From positions 1 through 64,000 of the forward strand of contig JAJYLH010000028.1 of NCBI GenBank assembly GCA_021787845.1: a stretch of 64,000 bases of DNA, given 5' to 3'. Each line of letters begins with the position of its first letter. Position 1 is the first letter of the stretch. The notes beneath the pieces were generated by a model, which searched no databases, was not told where the DNA came from, and saw only the letters and a program-made list of their open reading frames with translations. This document shows positions 8,238-16,852 of the stretch, piece by piece. The position numbers and the translations under genes were made by a program. Source of the DNA: Myxococcales bacterium. GTDB lineage: Bacteria; Myxococcota; Myxococcia; Myxococcales; JAJYLH01.

Positions 8238-8321
8238 GTAGGATGGGTGGAGCGGCAGCGGAGCCCATCGTCTCGAGCGATCGCCCAGTTGATGGGCTCC
8301 GTTCCGCTTCACCCATCCTAC
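8238..8321. repeat. Inverted repeat of the GTAGGATGGGTG family
   Basis: The left arm GTAGGATGGGTGGAGCGG and its reverse complement at the right end form terminal inverted repeats of about 32 bases around a short spacer. Half copies are seen at 60835-60868 and, degraded, near 40102-40136. It encodes no protein. It sits upstream of the lipoprotein operon and directly beside the next repeat family. Confidence 0.8.
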
Positions 8322-8351
8322 GGTTTGGGTTGCGGGCATCAGCCCCGCGCC

Positions 8352-8420
8352 AGGCGCAGTCGAAGGGCGAGCGGTGTTTCGCGGGGCCGCTCGTCCCTCG
8401 ACTGCGCTCAAGATGAGCGG
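8352..8420. repeat. Repeat of the CGCTCATCCCGAGCGC family
   Basis: This is a palindromic element related to CCGCTCATCCCGAGCGCAGT, with copies at 14236, 18500, 20763, 26033, 26160, 29878 and, inside a gene, 59785. It ends about 45 bases past the 3' end of the large surface lipoprotein gene. Confidence 0.8.
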
Positions 8421-8467
8421 TACGGCTCTCGCGGCCAAGCGTTTCGACCGGATCGGCATGGCATGAT

Positions 8468-11400
8468 TCACAGTGCGTTGACGGCGGGCGTGATGTCCCC
8501 GGCCTGCGAGGGGTCTGGAGTGATGGTCGCGCCAGAGGTGATGACGGAGCCCTTGGCCTCCAAGCGGATGTAGCCGTCGCCGCCGCCGCCGCATTGCACC
8601 TCGTAGTCCATGTAGTAGCCGTCGCACTGCATCGAGGGATCGCGGCTGCCGCCGTCGTAGCCCTTCGCGTTGATGGTGCCGGACACGGTGACGCTGCCAC
8701 CGGTGGAGACGATCTTGACGCCCCCGCCGGTGGAGCTGCCGCAGGGCCACGGCGGCCCGTACTGGGGGTTCGGTCCCTGTCCGCTGGCATCGATGGTGCC
8801 GTCCACGCTGACGTCTTGCTGGGCGATGAGCATCAGACCACCCGGCGGCTCCCATCCGCCGCCGATGCCCACGCCACCTTGGAGATAGGGCATTTCCGAC
8901 ATCCCGTAGGGCGGCGTCGGCGGGCAGCTATAGTCCGGCTGATGGCAGAGGTTGCTTTCGCCGGAAGCCTCTCCCGCGGTCGCAAATCCGGCGCCGTACG
9001 TGCCCCGGCACGTGGTGTCCAAGTCGGTCAACGCGCCGCCGCGCAGCAGAATCGTGCCGCTCACGTCGATGCTGCCGCTCGCGGCGATGAACACCCGCTC
9101 GGTCGGGCCGTTTTCCACGATGCTCACCGTGGCGCCCGACTGGACCGTGAAGTTGCCAAAGTCATAGATGCCGTCCGTGACCGGGAGGGTGGCGACCGTC
9201 GTTTCGTCCGAGGGATTGGTGGCGTCGATGAGGGTGGTGCCGGACGAGCTGATCATCCACAGGTACTTCTTCCCGCCTTGAAGCGTCAGGTCTCCCAGCC
9301 AGCCGTCGAAGAAGTCGCCGCCGAACGCGACCGACACCTCGCGAATGACGTTGTTCTGCGTGTCCGCGACGAAGATCTTGGTACCATCGTCACTCATCGC
9401 GGCGCCGAGCGGACCGGAGAGCTCCGCCTGGGCCGCGTCGCCCCAGTCGCCCGTGTAGCCGGCCTGCGGGGTAGTGGCGGTGTCCACCTCGGGCCGGACG
9501 TCGCCGGGGAAGACCGCCGCGTCGACCCGGTAGAGGATGAGAGCTCCGGTGGAGAGGAGATTGACGGTCGAGTTGCCGGCGTCGACGACGTGGAGTCCGC
9601 CGGCGAGGTCGCGGACCAGCGCGGCGGGGCTCTTGAAGGTGGTGGAAGCGTAGCGCGGGCTTTGGGAGAGCATCGAGCCGTCGCCGCCGGCGAGAATCTC
9701 CAGGGTACCGGGCGGAGTATCGAGCAGCCCATCCATGAGCGTGTGGTCGACCGAGTCGAGGTTCACCGCCAGCACCTCCTTCGCCGCCCGGTCCGCGATG
9801 AAGAGCTGATGGATACCGTTGCCCGCGAGGCCTTCCGGCTGCCCGAGCGGACTCTGGAGCGCCGGCCCATCGACCGGCATCCCCGACGCGCCGCCGGCGA
9901 TGGTTGCAATCTGGCCCGCGGCGATGCTCACGCCCGCGATCGTCTGATCATCCACCGTCGCGACCGCGCGCACGCGCGAGTTGTCGGTGTCCGCGATGAA
10001 GAGGACGTTCTGCCGCGGGTAGAAGTAGAGCCCCTGCGGGCTCGCGAGCTCTGCCGCTGTCGCATCGCCGCCATCGCCGCTCGACCCGGGCGCGCCGTTG
10101 CCGACCAGCGTCTCGATCTTCCCCGCCGGCACCGTGAGCGATCCGATGGCCGCGTCAGCCGATCCGAAGTCGACGACGCGCACCCGGTCGTCGTCCTTGT
10201 CGGCGATGTAGAGCAGGTCGCGCGCCACGTCGTAAGCGAGAGCGGAAGGCGTCTTCAGCTCCGCCGCCGCGGGGTCGCCGCCATCGCCGGTGGACCCCGG
10301 CGTGCCGCAGGTTCCGACCGCGTTCACGACGACGCCCGCGTTCACCACCAGCCCCGACGCGAACACGTGCTGCTGGAGGCCGAACGCACGCACGCAATGG
10401 TTTCCCGCATCGGCGATGAAGAGCACCCCGTCCGCCACCGCGAGCGCGCGCGGCGCGGAAAGCTCGGCGCTCGTTCCGGGCGTCCCGCTCGCGGAGTTGC
10501 CCGCGTGGCCGTCGCCGACGATCGTCCAGATCGCTCCCGTCCGCGGCATCACGTAGAGCTGGTTGGTCGCGGTCGCGTCGGTCGTCGAGTCGCCGTGCGA
10601 GCCGGTGTGCGCGACCGCCGTGTGGGGCCCGTTCTTCGCGTTGCCCTGCGCGGTCACATCGAGAACCACCGAGGTCGCGGTCGCGCTCTTGACCACCACC
10701 TTGAGCCCGGCATCGCCGAAGCTGACGCCGGTCGTGCCATCGAGGTTGTTACCGCTCAACGCAATGGTACCTTCGGTGCCCGGCGGGAGCATGTCCGGTG
10801 TCACCGCGAGGATGATCGGCGTCGCGGTCACGGTGAAGGAAAGCGGTGCCGCCGCGGTGCCATCGGCGGTGGTCACGACCACCTGGACGGTGCCCGCATC
10901 GACCGTCGGCACGGTCGCGTCGATGCGCGTGTCGCTCCAATCGAGAACGGTCGCGGCGGCCTGGCCGAACGCCACCGTGCCCGCGCTCTGCCCGAACGCG
11001 CTGCCCGTAATCGTGACCGTCGCTCCGACCGGGCCGGAGTTGGGATCGATCGAGGTCGCTTCGATCGTGACCGCGGTTACGGTGAGCGTCGCCGGTGCGC
11101 TGGTTACGCCTTGCGCGCTCGCCGTGACTTGCGCGTCGCCCGTGGCGACTGCCGTCGCGGTGCCGTCGGAAGCGATGGTGGCTACCGACTCCGGTGCCGC
11201 TTTCCAGGTGAAGGTGACGCCGTTGACCGGCGTGCCCTGGTAGGTCGCCGCCGCGGTGAGCTTGGTGCGCCCGCCGGTGGGGATGGAAATCGTGGCGGGC
11301 GAGACCGTGATCGTGTCGATGGGAGCGCCCGGCAGGCACTGGGTTCCTTCGAGATGCGTGCCCGCGCCGCAGCTCAGGCCGGAGCCGGCGTCGGGCGTCG

Positions 11401-11644
11401 CCGCGTCGGGGGTCGGCGTGCCGCCGTCGGGCGCGCTCGCGAGCACGCAGACGTGGTTCACCTCGACGGTGCCGGCGCCGCAGGTGACGGAGGGCGCCGA
11501 GCTGCCGCCGTCCGCCGACGCCGGAACGCAGACGCCGTTCACGTTGGTGGTTCCGGAGCCGCAGGTGACGGTCGGGCCGCAGCCGACGAGCGCAGCGGTG
11601 CCGGCGACCACGAGCGCGAGGATGGCGAGCGTCTTCGGGGACAA
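8468..11644 (-). CDS. Large surface lipoprotein with Ig-like, IPT and NHL modules
   Basis: This is a 1058-residue exported protein. From the TTG at 11644 (preceded by CCGGAGGA) it begins LSPKTLAILALVVAGTAALV followed by the lipobox Cys (VGCGP). Then come three CGxGT...C mini-modules in a Pro/Asp-rich linker and a Big_2-like Ig domain (ISIPTGGRTKLTAAATYQGT). Next are two IPT/TIG-like domains (PNSGPVGATVTITGSAFGQS) and about five NHL-type propeller repeats (AVADGVLFIADAGNHCVR, FIADTDNSRVRAV, IFVADTQNNVIREV). A Gly-rich C-terminal part resembles a beta-helix. The modules suggest an adhesive or binding surface protein; the ligand is unknown. A longer ATG start at 11716 would bury the lipobox, so the TTG is preferred. 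A LuxR-type regulator lies just upstream. Confidence 0.85.
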   Translation of the reverse strand: MSPKTLAILALVVAGTAALVGCGPTVTCGSGTTNVNGVCVPASADGGSSAPSVTCGAGTVEVNHVCVLASAPDGGTPTPDAATPDAGSGLSCGAGTHLEGTQCLPGAPIDTITVSPATISIPTGGRTKLTAAATYQGTPVNGVTFTWKAAPESVATIASDGTATAVATGDAQVTASAQGVTSAPATLTVTAVTIEATSIDPNSGPVGATVTITGSAFGQSAGTVAFGQAAATVLDWSDTRIDATVPTVDAGTVQVVVTTADGTAAAPLSFTVTATPIILAVTPDMLPPGTEGTIALSGNNLDGTTGVSFGDAGLKVVVKSATATSVVLDVTAQGNAKNGPHTAVAHTGSHGDSTTDATATNQLYVMPRTGAIWTIVGDGHAGNSASGTPGTSAELSAPRALAVADGVLFIADAGNHCVRAFGLQQHVFASGLVVNAGVVVNAVGTCGTPGSTGDGGDPAAAELKTPSALAYDVARDLLYIADKDDDRVRVVDFGSADAAIGSLTVPAGKIETLVGNGAPGSSGDGGDATAAELASPQGLYFYPRQNVLFIADTDNSRVRAVATVDDQTIAGVSIAAGQIATIAGGASGMPVDGPALQSPLGQPEGLAGNGIHQLFIADRAAKEVLAVNLDSVDHTLMDGLLDTPPGTLEILAGGDGSMLSQSPRYASTTFKSPAALVRDLAGGLHVVDAGNSTVNLLSTGALILYRVDAAVFPGDVRPEVDTATTPQAGYTGDWGDAAQAELSGPLGAAMSDDGTKIFVADTQNNVIREVSVAFGGDFFDGWLGDLTLQGGKKYLWMISSSGTTLIDATNPSDETTVATLPVTDGIYDFGNFTVQSGATVSIVENGPTERVFIAASGSIDVSGTILLRGGALTDLDTTCRGTYGAGFATAGEASGESNLCHQPDYSCPPTPPYGMSEMPYLQGGVGIGGGWEPPGGLMLIAQQDVSVDGTIDASGQGPNPQYGPPWPCGSSTGGGVKIVSTGGSVTVSGTINAKGYDGGSRDPSMQCDGYYMDYEVQCGGGGDGYIRLEAKGSVITSGATITPDPSQAGDITPAVNAL

Positions 11645-11837
11645 GGTTCCTCCGGAGGAGCCGGGAAGGTTCCGCAAGCGACCGCGGTGCGAACGACCAT
11701 CGCGGCCGGTGGACATCGGGCTGGGTCGAGTCAGGTGTTCGGGCCGAACGCCAAGCGTTCTCGACCGTACCGGAGCCTCGATCGAGCGTCCATAGGAGGA
11801 AACTGCGAGGCGGATCGGCGCGAGCGAACGGTCCGGA

Positions 11838-12866
11838 CTACCGCGACTCGGGGTCGGCCCAGAGGGCGGCCGTCAGTGCGCTCCGGCTCGCGGCACGGCT
11901 CTTGCGGAGCACCTCGCTGACGTGCAGCTCCACCGTGTGCAGCGCGCACTCGAGGCGATACGCGATTTCCTTGTTCGGCAACCCCCGGGCGACGAGCGCG
12001 ACCACCTCCACCTGCCGCGGCGTCAGCTTCCACGCTTCCGCGAGCTTCTCCAGCCGCCGCTCGAAGTCGCGCACGCCCGCGCCCGCCCCTCCGGGGGCCC
12101 CCGGCGCTGGCGCGTCACGGCCGATGTCGAGCGCGGCGCGCAGCGCGGCTTCCACCCGCTCCCGGTGCTGCATCTCTTCTTCCAGCCGGCGGGTCAGGTC
12201 GGCGAGGTTGGCGTTCGCGCTCTCCAGCTCGGCGAGGCGGCTGCGGGTCTCCGTCCAGGTGTGCTCGACCTCGCGCAGCGCGGAGTGGATGAGCAGCCCA
12301 CTCGCCGCACGGCGTAGACGCGCCCCCAGCGTGCGCGACTCGGGCAGCCGGATGGTGAAGATGCCGAGCCGCGGGCTGATGTCGGATTCCACCTCGCAAT
12401 CCGGCAGGCCGATGACGCCCGTGGTCGAGGGCATGCCCCCGGCGCAGGCTTGGAAGATCGCGGTCGTCGGCCGGTACGGCTCGGGAACTTCGATCATGAT
12501 CCGCAGCCGCCCGTCCGGCAGCTCCGTATCCGTGAAGCGCGGGGCGAGGTAGATGAAGTTCATCATCACGACCAGGAGCCGGAACAGATCGCGCGGCGCG
12601 AGCACGTGCCGGAGCGCCGGAAAGTGCGCGGCGAAGATCTTCGGCTGGGCTTCGTGGAAGGCCTGCCGCATCCCGTCGGGACCGCCGCAGGAACGCTCCA
12701 GGGCTTCCATGCACGCGACGTAATCGTCCCAGGGGACACGGAAAGTCGGGCCGCGCAACTGGTCGTCGCTGGCTTTCAGGCAGGCGCGGGCGGCGGCGAT
12801 GTCCACTCCGCTTTCCCCGAGGCCGTCGAGCATCGGCACGAGGATGCGTCCCAGCACTTCGTTCAC
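11838..12866 (-). CDS. LuxR-type transcription regulator with large sensor-like N terminus
   Basis: This 342-residue regulator has an N-terminal region (about 1-190) resembling the effector-type domains found in front of AraC-like regulators. A coiled coil follows (about 205-255, including ADLTRRLEEEMQHRERVEA), and then a C-terminal LuxR/GerE helix-turn-helix (LTPRQVEVVALVARGLPNKE). GTG at 12866 was chosen because GGGGAGGG lies four bases upstream; a longer frame extends to 12992 but has Arg-rich, gene-free composition. It is transcribed toward the large surface lipoprotein 193 bases downstream and may control it; that is inference. Confidence 0.85.
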   Translation of the reverse strand: MNEVLGRILVPMLDGLGESGVDIAAARACLKASDDQLRGPTFRVPWDDYVACMEALERSCGGPDGMRQAFHEAQPKIFAAHFPALRHVLAPRDLFRLLVVMMNFIYLAPRFTDTELPDGRLRIMIEVPEPYRPTTAIFQACAGGMPSTTGVIGLPDCEVESDISPRLGIFTIRLPESRTLGARLRRAASGLLIHSALREVEHTWTETRSRLAELESANANLADLTRRLEEEMQHRERVEAALRAALDIGRDAPAPGAPGGAGAGVRDFERRLEKLAEAWKLTPRQVEVVALVARGLPNKEIAYRLECALHTVELHVSEVLRKSRAASRSALTAALWADPESR

Positions 12867-13087
12867 GTTACCCTCCCCGCGCGAGGCGGACCCGGCGGGT
12901 CTCCAGTCGATCCGCCGGCCGCGTTCGGATTTCCTTCGCTCTTCGCAGCACACTTCGGGTGTGGTCGGACAGCGAGCGCCCGAGAGTTGCACACCGGTTG
13001 ACCCCCGTCAACCGTCGCGAATGGCTCGGACGCGCTGCCCCCGACCCGAACGCTGCTGCCCCTCGCACGAGCCCTCTGCCCCCAGCT

Positions 13088-13963
13088 CTAACGCTCGCGT
13101 TCCTCGCGCAACGCCTCGAACGCCCGTCGAAAGCACGCCGGTTGCAACAGATATCCATAGTGCGTCAAGCCCGCCAACTCGACACACTCGGCGCCTTGCA
13201 CGCACGCGGTCTCGGGCGGGAGGAGCAGCACGTCGGAGCGACTCCAGAAGCAGACCAGCCGCGGAGGCGCGGTCCAGGGCGCCTGCTGCGCCAGCCGCTC
13301 GAGGACCTCGGAGCCCGGCCGCAGCGCGAGCGTGAACGCGGTCGCGGCGTAGCGCGCGGCGTGGGTGCCCGCGTGCGGAGTCCCCAGCGTCAGGAGCGTG
13401 CGCACCCGAGAGCGCACCGAAAGGTCCTCCAGCGCGAGGCGCGCCACGATGCCGCCCATGCTGTGCGCGACGAGGTCCACCTGCCCGCTCTCGCCGAGCC
13501 CGTTCACCCGCGCGACCTCGTCGAGGTAGGCGCCGAGCTGCGCGGCGAGCTGGTCGAGACCCGCGTGCGGCTCGAACCCCACCGAGTACGTGCGCGTCCG
13601 CCCTTGAAGCCGGAAGAACAGCCGCATCGGCAGGAAGTTGCCGCGATGTCCGCCGAGGCCATGGACGAAGACGAGCGGGCGATGGCCGTCGTCGGGCAGG
13701 CGCACCGGCGGCGGCCGGCGGCTCTGCAGCATCGTCAGCCCGAGCAGCGGCAGCTCGCCCAACGGCCGGCGCAAGTCCGGATCGACCGCGTGCCAGGCGG
13801 CGCTCGCGCCCTGCGCGGCTCCTTTGGCGGCCCCGGCGATGACCGAGCCGACCGAGCGCAGCACGAGGCCGGCGCGCGACGGCGTGGGCGCGGCGGGCGG
13901 CGATGCAGCGGCGTCGGGCGATTCGGGCGATTCGGGCGGGCGGTCGAGCGGGGTCTCGGACAT
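13088..13963 (-). CDS. Alpha/beta-hydrolase, triacylglycerol-lipase type
   Basis: This 291-residue hydrolase has the oxyanion-hole motif FVHGLGGHRG, the nucleophile elbow VAHSMGGIVA (Ser), an acidic residue in WSRSDVLLL and the His in GLTHYGYL. This completes a Ser-Asp-His triad of the bacterial lipase / PGAP1-like type. The N terminus (MSETPLDRPPESP) is Pro/Ser-rich, followed by an Ala/Gly stretch that may associate with membrane; no clean signal peptide is seen. GGAGG lies nine bases before the ATG at 13963. It stands alone between two regulator and repeat regions. Confidence 0.88.
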   Translation of the reverse strand: MSETPLDRPPESPESPDAAASPPAAPTPSRAGLVLRSVGSVIAGAAKGAAQGASAAWHAVDPDLRRPLGELPLLGLTMLQSRRPPPVRLPDDGHRPLVFVHGLGGHRGNFLPMRLFFRLQGRTRTYSVGFEPHAGLDQLAAQLGAYLDEVARVNGLGESGQVDLVAHSMGGIVARLALEDLSVRSRVRTLLTLGTPHAGTHAARYAATAFTLALRPGSEVLERLAQQAPWTAPPRLVCFWSRSDVLLLPPETACVQGAECVELAGLTHYGYLLQPACFRRAFEALREERER

Positions 13964-14069
13964 TGGCGGCCTCCGGTGCCGGACGGCAGCATAGAAGCGT
14001 TCGCCCGTTCGCGACAAGCGACGCGGGCGGATGGATGGCGTTTTCGGCAACCGCGGCGGGCACAGGCCA

Positions 14070-14220
14070 GTAGGATGGACAGTCCCGTCGAGCGCACTTC
14101 GCGCTCGGCGGGCTGTCCGTCCGCGAGCGATCGTCCGGGAGGATTCTCTTGCGACTCGAGCGGCATCGCCATGTTCCCACAACATTCGCTCTGGGATGCT
14201 TATCGGGTTGACCACACCAA
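14070..14220. repeat. Composite repeat of the GTAGGATGGACAGTCC family
   Basis: This begins with a hairpin GTAGGATGGACAGTCC ... GGCTGTCC (14070-14122). About 75 bases follow, containing CGACTCGAGCG and ATTCGCTCTGG, that match 16495-16565 in order and spacing. A third related copy lies at 31106-31240. No coding content. Confidence 0.7.
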
Positions 14221-14235
14221 GCCAGTTGGGCAATG

Positions 14236-14323
14236 CCGCTCATCGAAGAGCGCAGTCGAGGGACGAGCGAGGTGCCGCACGGACCGCCCGTCCTTCGACT
14301 GCGCTTCAGAGAAGGACGAGCGG
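14236..14323. repeat. Repeat of the CGCTCATCCCGAGCGC family
   Basis: This is a full-length copy with both arms (CCGCTCATCGAAGAGCGC and, inverted, near 14323). It lies in the same 1.3-kb gene-free stretch as the preceding composite repeat and the 65-bp tandem array. Confidence 0.75.
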
Positions 14324-14639
14324 CTAGAAACGCGAGCGTGGTGTGGTGATCCCGATAAGCAGTCGTGAATGAAAGACAGGATGAAGTTGTGGCTCGACGA
14401 ACCGCTGCCCGCGGGCAGCCTCGCTCTGCTCGGACAGGGATGAGGTGCTCGCGGTCTTGCCGGCGAAGCGGTCGCCCAATCGAAGGCATCCTGGAGATTG
14501 GGGGAGCCACGAGGCACTCGCCAAGACTCATGAATGTCCGCCCAGCAGGCCCGCGTACACGGTCAACCCCAGGGGTGCCCGCCCCGAGACGCACCTCGTT
14601 GTCGTCCGAGACGCCGATCGTTTCGCTCCCGGGCATGCT

Positions 14640-15071
14640 CCTTGCGGACGCCGGCCTTCGCCGGGGCATGGGGGCATCCGGGCTTGTGGTCCGAGGACAA
14701 CCTGGTTGCGGTCGGATGCCTCCGCCGAGGCAGGGGGGGTATCCGAGCTTGTGGTCCGAGGACAACCTGGTTGTGGTCCGAGGCCTCGGCCGAGGCATGG
14801 GGGGTATCCGAGCTTGTGGTCCGAGGACAACCTGGTTGTGGTCCGAGGCCTCCGCCGAGGCATGGGGGGTATCCGAGCTTGTGGTCCGAGGACAACCTGG
14901 TTGTGGTCCGAGGCCTCCGTCGTGGCATGGGGGGTATCCGGGCTTGTGGTTGGAGGACAACCTGGTTGTGGTCCGAGGCCTCCGTCGTGGCATGGGGGGT
15001 ATCCGGGCTTGTGGTCCGAGGACAACCTGGTTGTGGTCCGGGGCCTCCGTCGAGGCATGGGATGGCTCCGC
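14640..15071. repeat. 65-bp tandem repeat, about six and a half copies
   Basis: The string GCTTGTGGTCCGAGGACAAC starts at 14682, 14747, 14812, 14877 and 15007, with one variant copy at 14942, always 65 bases apart. A shorter, diverged unit precedes them. Each unit carries the direct half-repeats GTGGTCCGAGGA and GTGGTCCGAGGC and a palindrome around GCCTCCGCCGAGGC. All six frames stay largely open through it, but 65 is not a multiple of three, no frame has a convincing start, and I do not call a gene. The rest of 13964-15317 holds only dispersed repeats. Confidence 0.92.
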
Positions 15072-15317
15072 CGTGGCGCTTTCTCCAGTATGACGACCAG
15101 CACCAGGTCGCGGGCATCGCGGGCGACGTGGATCACGACGTGTTCGCTGGCGACACGAAGGCGCTCGACGCGCTGCTCGCTCCGGCCCGGCGACGGCCCC
15201 ATCGGCTGCGGCGAACGCCGGCGCGCGGGTGGTTGTAAGGTAGTCTCATCCGGGTCGGGATTTTCGGCCGCTTAGGGATCCCCCGGCAGAGCGGGGGAAT
15301 TCCATGTTGTGGCCCCC

Positions 15318-16271
15318 TCAATGCGGGCCAGCCAGCTCCGGCGCCCCGAGCATCTGTTGGAGCACGCGTCGCTCCGTGAAGTGATGGCCGGCGCCGTACA
15401 CGACGAGGACGCGCCGGTGCTCGTTCAACGCCCTTGCGATTTGCCCGACGACGAACCCGTCTCGGACGCGCAGGTCCGCGGCGGCGATGCGCTGCGTGAA
15501 GAGGGCGTGCGGTCCGGTCGCGGGCTCTGTTTCCCACCCGCGTACGGCGCTCGCGTCGAACGGGTGGCCGAGGTGGCTGCGGCACCAGGCCGACAAGCGC
15601 GACGGGGTCCAGCGATTGGGCAGGCGCTGCTCTCGATACCACTCGGCGGCGTAGGAGCTCAGCATTCGTGGGAGCGGCTCCGGGGCGTGCTCCCGACGCC
15701 ACTCCGGGATCTGGCGCAGCAAGAAATAGGAGAGCATGTCGTCGAGGCTGAAGCCGGCGGTCCGCAGCCCTTCGGCCTCCTCGCGGCGGCTCGGCTCGGC
15801 GCCGGCGAAGGGCACGCCCGCGCTGAGAGCCAGCGACGCGGCGAAGAACGACTCGCCGACCGGCCAGGGCCCCGGCGCACGAACCTGTCGGATGACTCGC
15901 ACGATGTCCGGCGGATCCGCGCCCAGCGCCGCCGGGATTCCCTCGATGAGGACGAAGTCGGGCCGCAGCGCAAGGAACTCTCGCCGCACCAGGCGAAACG
16001 ACGGCGTGCCCTCCATGGATCGATGGGTCACCGCGACGAACGACAGGGCACGTCCGTCGCGGCGGTAGCGCGCGACGTAGGGCGCTCGCAGGCCGAGCGC
16101 GGCGGCGCGGTCCGCGTCCCAGGGATCGAGGCGCGTCGCGTCGGGCACGAAGCGCGGCGCGGGCGCACCCGACGAGGCGCGGCGCGAGCCGACTCCGTGC
16201 GCACAACCGAGTGCCGCCAGCGCCCAGAGCAGCGCAGCGGCGATTGCGGGTCGCAAGAGATGTGGGCGCAT
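15318..16271 (-). CDS. TraB/ChaN-like lipoprotein (possible haem or metal-dependent hydrolase fold)
   Basis: This 317-residue predicted lipoprotein has the signal MRPHLLRPAIAAALLWALA and lipobox ALGC. The mature part resembles the EreA/ChaN/TraB-GumN fold. It has an N-terminal His motif (VAVTHRSMEG), an acidic motif in DFVLIEGIPAAL, a middle FAGAEPSRREE and a C-terminal YGAGHHFTERRVL, the His residues that bind metal or haem in relatives. Function is uncertain: relatives include Tiki-type proteases and haem-uptake proteins. An ATG nine bases upstream (16280) is equally possible. It is a single gene flanked by repeats. Confidence 0.6.
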   Translation of the reverse strand: MRPHLLRPAIAAALLWALAALGCAHGVGSRRASSGAPAPRFVPDATRLDPWDADRAAALGLRAPYVARYRRDGRALSFVAVTHRSMEGTPSFRLVRREFLALRPDFVLIEGIPAALGADPPDIVRVIRQVRAPGPWPVGESFFAASLALSAGVPFAGAEPSRREEAEGLRTAGFSLDDMLSYFLLRQIPEWRREHAPEPLPRMLSSYAAEWYREQRLPNRWTPSRLSAWCRSHLGHPFDASAVRGWETEPATGPHALFTQRIAAADLRVRDGFVVGQIARALNEHRRVLVVYGAGHHFTERRVLQQMLGAPELAGPH

Positions 16272-16439
16272 GGTCTGCATCCGAGCGGCGGCTGTCGGGT
16301 CATGGGAAGCCTGTGAGTGGCCGCTGCGCTCCCCGTGAGCAAGACGTTCCATCGGGAGCGACCGTAGGCGCAGGTCGTGCTCGCGGTCAAGCGGCCCGTC
16401 GCGGGCGAGAAGAGAGACCGCGGTCAACGCTGGCGACAT

Positions 16440-16740
16440 GCCGGGGTGCGGGTAGACCGCGGGCGCCTCTCGCGCTTGGCGGGCTGACCGTCGGAGCGCG
16501 ATCGTTCGGGATCGTCAAGACGACTCGAGCGACATTGGCCGGTCCCGACACAGATTCGCTCTGGAACGACGGGCAGCCCGCAGCCCTACGGGCTTCGGGA
16601 CTGCCCATCCTACCGTTCGTCGATCTGTCCATGCCTATCCGGTTGACATGCTTGCCGGTCATTGGAGCCCGGCACGTCAGTGGCCGGGTTGACCCGGGAG
16701 GCCGTATCCGACCCGGACACTCACGTGTCCAGCTCCAAGT
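16440..16740. repeat. Nested dispersed repeats in a 580-bp gene-free gap
   Basis: The gap from 16272 to 16852 holds no gene I can support. Bases 16495-16565 match the composite repeat at 14124-14198 (CGACTCGAGCG ... ATTCGCTCTGG). Bases 16711-16738 are one end of the CCGGACACTCACGTGTCC family. The octamer-rich TATCCGGTTGACA motifs around 16635 and, inverted, 16745 suggest an outer pair of arms for the same block. Confidence 0.55.
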
Positions 16741-16852
16741 GTGTCAACCGGATACGCATGGATCTGTCAAGGCGATACCGCACCCCGCAACCCGAACCCG
16801 GCCACGCGGGTGGTCGAAACCGTGGCACGGATCGCTCGAGCTCAGCTCTCTT

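Noticed and set aside
8594-11920. A 1108-codon plus-strand frame opposite the NHL/IPT surface lipoprotein
   Set aside because: Arg/Gly/Asp-rich shadow without signal or domain; the minus-strand reading has lipobox, Ig, IPT and NHL motifs.
13008-14993. A 661-codon minus-strand frame crossing the lipase gene and the 65-bp array
   Set aside because: It reads the lipase in the wrong frame and then only tandem-repeat DNA; the true lipase frame has a complete catalytic triad and its own ribosome-binding site.
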